Assembly: GCA_937876995.1 (NCBI GenBank)
Contig: CALEFD010000069.1
Location: 1 to 16,566 of the forward strand
DNA length: 16,566 nucleotides
Direction of reading: 5' to 3'
Source of the DNA: an uncultured Bacteroidales bacterium
Lineage (GTDB): Bacteria; Bacteroidota; Bacteroidia; Bacteroidales; Bacteroidaceae
Every line of letters starts with the position of its first letter. Within the stretch, counting starts at the first letter, position 1. The notes beneath the pieces are model-generated. The model ran no database searches. It was given only the letters and a program-made list of their open reading frames with translations, and was not told the DNA's origin. Positions 1 through 5,177 of this stretch are shown here, one piece after another. A program made the translations under genes and the position numbers.

Positions 1-65
1 ATGTTTCCGCCCAAGATACGATAGAATAGCCAGGCAATGACAAAGATGAGAAAGTATAGAATCAA
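1..65 (-). CDS. possible partial membrane protein gene running off the left edge
   Basis: On the minus strand a frame opens at a TTG (65-63) and stays open to the edge, giving 21 codons. The translated residues are strongly hydrophobic and aromatic (ILYFLIFVIAWLFYRILGG), as expected for an N-terminal membrane helix. In-frame stops (TGA immediately before the TTG, TAA just upstream) mean the only start is the TTG. A second frame is also open here, so coding is not proven. If real, it would be a small membrane protein whose body lies outside the window. The family is not identified. Confidence 0.25.
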   Translation of the reverse strand, partial: MILYFLIFVIAWLFYRILGGN

Positions 66-381
66 TCAGAGCATTTCTTATCCGTTAGTACTCAATAATT
101 TAAAAGCTAAACGGTAGAAATAAATACATTGGGATTAAATATTGATTCCAGAAGTGCAAATATAACAAATTCAACTTTTATTTACATAAATCAAACAATC
201 TCACCATTAATAAGCACAAACAATCTTCCTCAATCGTAGATTATTTCCTAATACTGTTATCTTCTTGCAGTAATGATTCTAATTATCGTTATTATTCATA
301 CCAAGTGAAAGAAATCCTGTTATTTTAATGTATTATCGCATTTTTATAGCAGGAATAATATCGAACTAAAAAAAATAGTAC
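66..381. other. AT-rich gene-free stretch
   Basis: No credible reading frame, tRNA or strong hairpin is seen here. The sequence is very AT-rich. It has a 10-base direct repeat (CAAACAATCT at 192-201 and 217-226) and a 13-codon frame at 328 that looks accidental. It probably serves as upstream region for the lipoprotein gene at 422. Confidence 0.6.
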
Positions 382-389
382 TACATTTG
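382..389 (+). promoter_or_regulatory. putative Bacteroidota -7 element for the lipoprotein gene
   Basis: TACATTTG matches the Bacteroidota consensus TAnnTTTG exactly and lies 32 bases before the ATG at 422. No good -33 TTTG is seen at the usual spacing. Confidence 0.5.
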
Positions 390-421
390 CAGAAAGATAA
401 TATGTATAACTTTAAAATTTA

Positions 422-1555
422 ATGTATATGAGGATAATCAAAGCACTTTTTATGCTGATATTGTTGGCCGGTTGCAGTTCTAACAACTCACAGAATTTCA
501 CCAAGCAACCCAATTCTGTCAAGAATACAACGATAAGAAAGATAGAATTAGACACATTGCTATTAGACTCTATTGAAACTTCGTTTGAAATAGAAAGCAG
601 TATAAACGACAACAAAATATATTTAGTAGATAAGTACATGAATTATCTCTATGAATATAATACAGAAGGGAATTTAATAAAAAGATATTTAGGTAATGGT
701 AGAGCAAGAAACGAAACTACCATTGGTAGAATATCTTCACATACTTTTTTAGACGATGGTATCTTCTTTTTTAACCCTAACGCAGATTACTATTTCTACG
801 ACAATGATTTCATTTTCAAGGATATGTTTAACATATCATATCAGAATCCGGAATGGAATTTGCACAATATCTACGAAGATCCATTGGCTTATTCACAACG
901 ATACAGTGACATTGTATGCAGACAATATGGTGGGAACATCTATTTTAATGTACATTTGCAGCACCCATTAGCAAACATAATAACCACCACAAAAAAACAC
1001 CTGAAAAGAAATGCAAATATACTTGAAGTCAAGCCAAACGAAAAAGGCTTTGGCAGACTGCTTGCAATAGGCTATCCAAATAGTTACAAAAAAGATAGTC
1101 AAACAAAAGCAGTATTGTCATCTGTTAATTTTGATATTGACACAGCCGGGCACTTTTATGTAACATACGAAGCAGATTCACTGATTTATGTCTATGACAA
1201 GGATTTTACCATGTTAAAGTGTTATGGTTTTGCAGGTAGAGATATGGATTTGAATTATACACAGGCAAACAATCTGAAAGAAGCAAAAAGTATCTATCAT
1301 AGCGAAAGGAATAGCAAAGGATATTATAATTGGTTGGAATATGTTGATGAAACAGGAATGCTATTCCGTTCATACAAAAAAGGTGCATCTGCCTTATCCG
1401 ATGGATTGCAAATTTTTAAAAACGGAATTATGATAGGCGATGTTGATGTACCAAAAGGCACCAGAGTAATGGGATATATAGCACCATACTACTATTCCTA
1501 TATTATTCCGAATGATAAACTAGAGACACTTACTATATACAGATTTCAATTATAG
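422..1555 (+). CDS. BF3164-like lipoprotein, probable six-bladed beta-propeller
   Basis: The 377-residue product begins with a lipoprotein signal: a basic start, a hydrophobic run, and the lipobox LAGC with the lipidated cysteine at residue 18. It should therefore be anchored in the envelope. The residues after the cysteine (SSNNS) lack the acidic cluster often linked to surface export in Bacteroidota, so a periplasm-facing location is somewhat more likely. The mature part has repeated short beta-rich segments: residue stretches such as IYLVDKYMNYLYEYNTEGN and DGIFFFNPNADYYFYDND read like propeller blades. This fits the BF3164/TolB-like six-bladed propeller lipoproteins common in Bacteroidales, whose role is generally unknown. 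The start could be ATG 422 or ATG 428; both keep the lipobox. The gene is visibly richer in A/T than rnz downstream and stands alone, suggesting accessory status. The family call rests on fold-like appearance, not a search. Confidence 0.7.
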   Translation: MYMRIIKALFMLILLAGCSSNNSQNFTKQPNSVKNTTIRKIELDTLLLDSIETSFEIESSINDNKIYLVDKYMNYLYEYNTEGNLIKRYLGNGRARNETTIGRISSHTFLDDGIFFFNPNADYYFYDNDFIFKDMFNISYQNPEWNLHNIYEDPLAYSQRYSDIVCRQYGGNIYFNVHLQHPLANIITTTKKHLKRNANILEVKPNEKGFGRLLAIGYPNSYKKDSQTKAVLSSVNFDIDTAGHFYVTYEADSLIYVYDKDFTMLKCYGFAGRDMDLNYTQANNLKEAKSIYHSERNSKGYYNWLEYVDETGMLFRSYKKGASALSDGLQIFKNGIMIGDVDVPKGTRVMGYIAPYYYSYIIPNDKLETLTIYRFQL

Positions 1556-1565
1556 ATTTATTTCA

Positions 1566-1602
1566 TCCCACGGGACCCACGTAGGTGGGGAGGACCGCTG
1601 GT
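1566..1602. other. GC-rich cluster of three small inverted repeats
   Basis: Within AT-rich surroundings, this block holds TCCC-AC-GGGA (1566-1575), CCCAC-GTAG-GTGGG (1576-1589) and ACC-GCT-GGT (1594-1602) in immediate succession. It starts 11 bases after the stop of the lipoprotein gene. No T-run follows, so it is not a classical intrinsic terminator. It could be a 3' stabilising structure, a protein-binding site or a member of a dispersed short repeat family. Confidence 0.4.
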
Positions 1603-1625
1603 GCATTGCTATCACAAATCCAAAA

Positions 1626-1708
1626 GTAACTTGCGCTCGCTGTGAAAAATGTTCAAGCAAGTTTGACATTTCTCGCTCGCTTATTCGTAACTTTGCAAAC
1701 TGAAAATG
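1626..1708 (+). repeat. imperfect duplication of the rnz promoter/start region
   Basis: The string GTAACTTTGC..CTG..AAAATG that forms the -7 element and start codon of rnz (1687-1708) has an imperfect upstream copy at 1626-1651 (GTAACTTGC..CTG..AAAAATG). The upstream ATG (1649) opens only a 5-codon frame, MFKQV. Between the copies, AAATG-T-TCAA (1647-1656) pairs with TTGACATTT (1663-1671) around a six-base loop with one bulged T. CTCGCT occurs on both sides of the hairpin (at 1636 and 1672). Confidence 0.4.
1688..1695 (+). promoter_or_regulatory. putative -7 element of the rnz promoter
   Basis: TAACTTTG is a perfect match to TAnnTTTG, 18 bases before the rnz ATG. A TTTG at 1662-1665 is a possible -33 element, although the 22-base gap is slightly longer than typical. 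The predicted leader is very short. Confidence 0.6.
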
Positions 1709-2623
1709 GAAAAGTTTGAGATTACAATATTGGGATGTGGTTCAGCCACTCCGGGACTAAAGCATTTTACATCGTCACAAGTACTGAATATCCGCGAAAA
1801 GCTATTTATGATAGACTGCGGTGAAGGAACACAGATACAGATGCGACGCACTAAAATAGCATTTGGTAAGTTAAATCATATATTCATATCCCATCTGCAT
1901 GGCGATCACTGCTTTGGGTTGCTTGGCATAATATCGTCATTTGGATTACTGGGACGCACTGCACCCCTGTTTGTGCATGCCCCTGCCGATATGTGGAAGA
2001 TATTAAAACCAGAATTGGATTTCTACTGCCAAGGTATGGAATACGAAGTGGAATTCTGCGGTTTCAACCCTAAAGAAAAGGCTATTATCTACGATGACAA
2101 ATCGTTATACGTAGAGACCATTCCATTAAAACACCGCATTCCAACTGCCGGTTTCCTGTTTAAGGAGAAACCACTACCCGACCATTTGGACCGTGCCGCA
2201 GCCGATTATTACAGAGTTCCGCAGTGGGACTACAATCGCATAAAAAACGGAGGCGATTTTGTAACTGCCGATGGAAAAACCATACCCCACAAACAACTCA
2301 CAAAACCAGCCACACCACCACGCAGTTATGCATATTGTTGCGATACAGAATTTAACCCCGATATGATTGAACAGATAACCGGAGTTTCCACTTTGTATCA
2401 TGACTGTACATATAGTGAAGCCGATAAAGAACGTGCAAAAAAGCACTTTCACAGCACAGCTGCCCAAGCTGCCAACACTGCAAAACAGGCAGAAGCAGGC
2501 ACACTAATCTTGGGACACTTTTCTGCACGCTACAATAATGAGAATATACTACTGGAAGAGGCAAAGGAAATCTTTAAAAATTCTTATTTAGCAAAAGAGA
2601 ACGCCACCTTTACAATAGAATAA
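1706..2623 (+). CDS. rnz: ribonuclease Z (tRNA 3' processing endonuclease)
   Basis: RNase Z is a cytoplasmic metallo-beta-lactamase-fold nuclease that cuts tRNA precursors just after the discriminator base, leaving a 3' end for CCA addition. At 305 residues it has the usual short bacterial length. The two-zinc site is complete: HLHGDH at 63-68 (H63, H65, D67, H68), H143 in LKHR, D213 in CCDTE, and H271 in LGHFSARY. The HST motif, which includes H249, supports catalysis. The N-terminal LGCGSATPG segment is typical of the family. The insertion near residues 155-200, between beta-strands, would hold the flexible tRNA-binding arm. The start at 1706 sits just after a perfect -7 element. The ECF sigma gene follows after 39 bases and could be partly co-transcribed. 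No key residue is missing. Confidence 0.95.
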   Translation: MEKFEITILGCGSATPGLKHFTSSQVLNIREKLFMIDCGEGTQIQMRRTKIAFGKLNHIFISHLHGDHCFGLLGIISSFGLLGRTAPLFVHAPADMWKILKPELDFYCQGMEYEVEFCGFNPKEKAIIYDDKSLYVETIPLKHRIPTAGFLFKEKPLPDHLDRAAADYYRVPQWDYNRIKNGGDFVTADGKTIPHKQLTKPATPPRSYAYCCDTEFNPDMIEQITGVSTLYHDCTYSEADKERAKKHFHSTAAQAANTAKQAEAGTLILGHFSARYNNENILLEEAKEIFKNSYLAKENATFTIE

Positions 2624-2636
2624 CAAAAAAATGGTG

Positions 2637-2644
2637 TATCTTCG
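2637..2644 (+). promoter_or_regulatory. possible -7 element for the sigma-factor operon
   Basis: TATCTTCG fits TAnnTTTG with one mismatch (TTCG variant) and lies 18 bases before the sigma-factor ATG at 2663, the same spacing as at rnz. Read-through from rnz is also possible. Confidence 0.35.
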
Positions 2645-2662
2645 GCACCGAAACAGAAACAA

Positions 2663-3229
2663 ATGGCATCAAAGACGAACATACAGAATGAATCCGTAAT
2701 ACTGGATATGCTGCACAAGGACGAACAGTCCAGACGCAGAGCATTTGAAAGTATTGTACAGGCAAATAGCGAACAGCTATACTGGCATATTCGTCAGATG
2801 GTTCTAAATCACGACGATGCCAATGACATTCTTCAAAACACATTTATAAAGGCTTGGACCAACATAGATTCATTTCAGGCCAATTCTAAAATATCTACCT
2901 GGTTATACAGAATTGCCATAAACGAGACATTGACATTTATAAATAAACAGAGAAATATCACATCAATAGATATAGATGATCCGGATATAGGTGTTGGCGA
3001 TAAATTGGAGAGCGACCCCTATTTTGATGGTAACGAAACCGAAAGACAACTGCAAGAGGCTATTGCCACACTTCCGGAAAAGCAGAGAATGGTATTTAAT
3101 ATGAAGTATTTTGAAGAGATGAAATATGAAGAGATATCCGACATACTTGGAACAAGCGTTGGAGCTCTGAAAGCATCTTTTCATTTGGCAGTGAAAAAAA
3201 TTGAAGAATTTTTTAACAAGATAGATTAA
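2663..3229 (+). CDS. ECF-family RNA polymerase sigma factor
   Basis: This 188-residue protein has the two-domain form of group 4 (extracytoplasmic function) sigma factors and no region 3. Region 2 covers about residues 25-95, with the core-binding and -10 recognition signature DDANDILQNTFIKAW at 51-65 and ISTWLYRIAINE after it. Region 4 covers about 130-182, with LPEKQRMVFNMKYFEEMKYEEI leading into a helix-turn-helix ILGTSVGALKASFHLAVKKI. The acidic linker at 102-127 (IDIDDPDIG, then SDPYFDGNE) is normal for the class. It is followed after 17 bases by a single-pass membrane protein that has the features of an anti-sigma factor, then after 3 more bases by an exported protein. This suggests an envelope-responsive regulatory unit. 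The regulon cannot be read from the sequence. Classification as ECF is firm; the subgroup is not assigned. Confidence 0.92.
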   Translation: MASKTNIQNESVILDMLHKDEQSRRRAFESIVQANSEQLYWHIRQMVLNHDDANDILQNTFIKAWTNIDSFQANSKISTWLYRIAINETLTFINKQRNITSIDIDDPDIGVGDKLESDPYFDGNETERQLQEAIATLPEKQRMVFNMKYFEEMKYEEISDILGTSVGALKASFHLAVKKIEEFFNKID

Positions 3230-3246
3230 ACCTTTCAAAACTATAT

Positions 3247-3624
3247 ATGTCAAAAAAACGAATGAAAAAAGAAGATAACATATTAAGTCAATGTGGTAAT
3301 AGAAGGCCATTTACAGTTCCGGAAGGTTATTTTGACAACTTGACGGAGAACATCATGGCTGCACTACCTGAGCAGACTGTCCAAAAAGAACAGCCTCGTA
3401 TTATCACGCCTTGGGCCCGCATCAAACCATATATGTTTGCTGCCGCGGCATTCATAGGTGTACTCTTTTTGGTTAGAGTAGCTTCTTATGAAACTACTGA
3501 TATGGATCATTCAACTGCGCAAGAAGAAGATATCTATTATTCTGATGAATATATAGATTCATTCTTTGAAACAGCTATGATTGATGATTATACTTTATAC
3601 TATTCATTCATTGATTTCAACTAA
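3247..3624 (+). CDS. single-pass membrane protein, candidate anti-sigma factor
   Basis: The 125-residue product has a basic, presumably cytoplasmic N-terminus (1-60), one transmembrane helix (about 62-79, PYMFAAAAFIGVLFLVRVA) and an acidic, tyrosine-rich periplasmic tail (80-125) ending in DDYTLYYSFIDFN. The N-terminal motif PFTVPEGYFDNLTENIM is of a kind I associate with small Bacteroidales membrane proteins encoded next to ECF sigma genes. No zinc-binding ZAS motif (HxxxCxxC) is present, so if it is an anti-sigma factor it is not of the zinc-binding type. Position between a sigma factor and an exported protein, with gaps of 17 and 3 bases, is the main argument. An in-frame ATG at 3262 is an alternative start. 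Function is inferred from topology and context only. Confidence 0.6.
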   Translation: MSKKRMKKEDNILSQCGNRRPFTVPEGYFDNLTENIMAALPEQTVQKEQPRIITPWARIKPYMFAAAAFIGVLFLVRVASYETTDMDHSTAQEEDIYYSDEYIDSFFETAMIDDYTLYYSFIDFN

Positions 3625-3627
3625 TTT

Positions 3628-4224
3628 ATGAAACGACTCTTTTTTTCAGCAATTATCTCTGTTGTTGTATTATCTGTCTTTGCACAAAACTACAGGCCCA
3701 ATTTTAATCAGGCCGATGTACAGCGCACACAACAACATTGGTTTCAACAAGGCACCAACCAACAACAGCACAGACCTAATGTAAGCAACACCAGCAACAG
3801 AGGTCAGAGATTTTCTATAGACGAATATAGAAAAAGACAGAAAGAATTCTTTACAAAGAGAGCTAACCTTACAGAACAAGAAGCAGAGAAATTCTTTCCT
3901 GTTTACAACGAACTGCAGCAGAAAAAGATGCAGATAAACCATCAGTCAAGACAAGATGCAGTTAGGCAACAACAACCTCTAAGCGAGGAAGAATGTTTAA
4001 AAGCAATAGATGCATTAGCAGATGCACAAATACGCATTGCCCAATTAGAAAAGGAATATTTAGAGAAGTTCAAAAAAATACTTCCTGCATCAAAAATTCT
4101 TGCCATTCAAAGAGCAGAAGACCAATTTAACAGCGAATTGGTTAAGGAGATGCAACGCAGCAGACCAAATATCCCTGCTACAAATATGCCACAAGGCAAC
4201 AGACAGCCTGCAGCAAGACACTAA
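3628..4224 (+). CDS. exported Q-rich helical protein with LTxxE motif (Spy/CpxP/CnrX-like layout)
   Basis: This 198-residue protein begins with a clear Sec signal peptide (MKRLFFSAIISVVVLSVFA, cleavage probably before Q20). The next 40 residues are rich in glutamine and asparagine and look disordered. From about 62 to 178 it is a charged, amphipathic helical region with LTEQEAEKFFPVYNELQQKK at 81-100 and a second helical pair, SEEECLKAIDALADAQIRIA and EYLEKFKKILPASKILAI. The LTxxE followed by a long helix resembles the LTxxQ periplasmic helical proteins (Spy, CpxP, CnrX), but similarity is only at this level. It lies 3 bases after the candidate anti-sigma gene, so it is probably translated with it and may sense or chaperone on the periplasmic side. 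A terminator follows at once. The function is not known. Confidence 0.65.
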   Translation: MKRLFFSAIISVVVLSVFAQNYRPNFNQADVQRTQQHWFQQGTNQQQHRPNVSNTSNRGQRFSIDEYRKRQKEFFTKRANLTEQEAEKFFPVYNELQQKKMQINHQSRQDAVRQQQPLSEEECLKAIDALADAQIRIAQLEKEYLEKFKKILPASKILAIQRAEDQFNSELVKEMQRSRPNIPATNMPQGNRQPAARH

Positions 4225-4232
4225 AAGAGACA

Positions 4233-4272
4233 AAAAAAAGTTCCGCCACGTAATTGTAGCGGAACTTTTTTT
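4233..4272. terminator. strong bidirectional intrinsic terminator
   Basis: A perfect 14-bp inverted repeat, A7-GTTCCGC (4233-4246) and GCGGAAC-T7 (4259-4272), surrounds a 12-base loop. The GC core of seven pairs is flanked by an A-run on one side and a T-run on the other, so it can end transcripts from both strands. It lies 8 bases after the sigma cassette stop and 16 bases beyond the mazG stop (minus strand), serving both convergent units. Confidence 0.92.
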
Positions 4273-4288
4273 ATGCGATGAAAATCTC

Positions 4289-5074
4289 TTAAAGATTATT
4301 TCTTTTGGCTTCGTTCCAAAGAGCATCCATCTCTTCTAAAGTCATATCTTTCAAGTTCTTACCCTGCTCTATAGCCTTTTCCTCTACGTAATTAAATCTA
4401 CGCATAAATTTACGGTTGGTCTTTTCAAGAGCATTATCGGGATGTATTTTATACATACGTGCCACGTTGATAATAGAGAAGAGTAAGTCGCCCAATTCGG
4501 CTTCTGCATTTTCACTATTACCGGCTTCAAGTTCCACTTGTAGCTCTTTGTATTCTTCCATCACTTTATCTAATGCACCTTGCGGGTTATTCCAGTCAAA
4601 GCCTACATGAGCAGCCTTTTCCTGTATTCTAAAAGCTTTAATAAGTGACGGCAAAGCATTTGGCACACCTGCCAGCACACGTTTGTTACCACCTTTTTCT
4701 TTTAACTTCAACTGTTCCCAATTCTGCAACACTTCACCTTGGCCATCTACCTGCACAGTTCCAAACACGTGTGGATGACGATAAATAAGTTTGTCGCAAA
4801 GCGCATCGCAAACATCTTTTATATCGAAATCTTCTGTTTCGCTACCTATCTTTGCATAAAATACAACATGGAGAAGCAAATCGCCTAACTCTTTGCGTAT
4901 TTCGGCCTTATCGTCTTTCATAAGGGCATCACACAGTTCAAAAGTCTCTTCTATAGTATTTTCTCTAAGCGATTCATTTGTCTGCACTCTATCCCATGGA
5001 CATTTCTCACGAAGTTCATCCATAACGTCAAGTACACGGGCAAATGCCTTCATCTGTTCTTCTCTTGTATGCAT
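4289..5074 (-). CDS. mazG: nucleoside triphosphate pyrophosphohydrolase MazG
   Basis: MazG hydrolyses (d)NTPs to NMP and pyrophosphate, cleaning the nucleotide pool and, in some bacteria, affecting ppGpp responses. Two MazG domains are visible in the 261-residue product. The N-terminal one has CPWD (25-28), EETFE (42-46) and ELGDLLLHVVF (62-72). The C-terminal one has MEEYKELQVELEAG and AELGDLLFSIINVARMY. The acidic ExxE and ExxD sets are the magnesium ligands, and both are intact. The length matches the two-domain E. coli-type enzyme. The longest frame starts at a TTG (5083), but the ATG at 5074 is preferred: it gives MHTREEQMKAF, typical of the family, and the -7 element at 5093-5100 would leave almost no leader before the TTG. 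It diverges from valS and converges on the sigma cassette. Confidence 0.93.
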   Translation of the reverse strand: MHTREEQMKAFARVLDVMDELREKCPWDRVQTNESLRENTIEETFELCDALMKDDKAEIRKELGDLLLHVVFYAKIGSETEDFDIKDVCDALCDKLIYRHPHVFGTVQVDGQGEVLQNWEQLKLKEKGGNKRVLAGVPNALPSLIKAFRIQEKAAHVGFDWNNPQGALDKVMEEYKELQVELEAGNSENAEAELGDLLFSIINVARMYKIHPDNALEKTNRKFMRRFNYVEEKAIEQGKNLKDMTLEEMDALWNEAKRNNL

Positions 5075-5092
5075 AGTGTTCAAAATTTGCCG

Positions 5093-5100
5093 CGAATTTA
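5093..5100 (-). promoter_or_regulatory. putative -7 element of the mazG promoter
   Basis: Minus-strand TAAATTCG (TAnnTTCG form) lies 18 bases upstream of the ATG at 5074. It is followed by CGGCAAATTT, nearly the same as the sequence after the valS element on the other strand. Confidence 0.5.
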
Positions 5101-5142
5101 CAATTTATTCCAAACACCACGTCCTATATGGCTAAAAAATAG

Positions 5143-5150
5143 TAACTTCG
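5143..5150 (+). promoter_or_regulatory. putative -7 element of the valS promoter
   Basis: TAACTTCG (TAnnTTCG form) lies 27 bases before the valS ATG and is followed by CGCAAATTT. There is no room or sign for a T-box leader. Confidence 0.5.
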
Positions 5151-5177
5151 CGCAAATTTATATGTAACATAAGAATT

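Noticed and set aside
192..226. Direct repeat CAAACAATCT at 192-201 and 217-226 as a possible regulator site
   Set aside because: Two 10-base copies in very AT-rich DNA can arise by chance; they are far from the start codon and have no symmetry.
328..369. Thirteen-codon open frame on the plus strand
   Set aside because: Too short, with no support from upstream signals or composition.
2631..2665. ATG at 2631 as an earlier sigma-factor start
   Set aside because: It is 32 bases before the ATG at 2663 and so out of frame.
3700..3790. CAA-rich stretch in the exported protein gene as a simple DNA repeat
   Set aside because: The CAA/CAG codons are irregular and encode a Q/N-rich segment; there is no exact tandem unit.
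5084..5177. T-box or other tRNA-sensing leader upstream of valS
   Set aside because: The space from the putative -7 element to the ATG is only about 27 bases, and no T-box sequence or specifier stem is visible.
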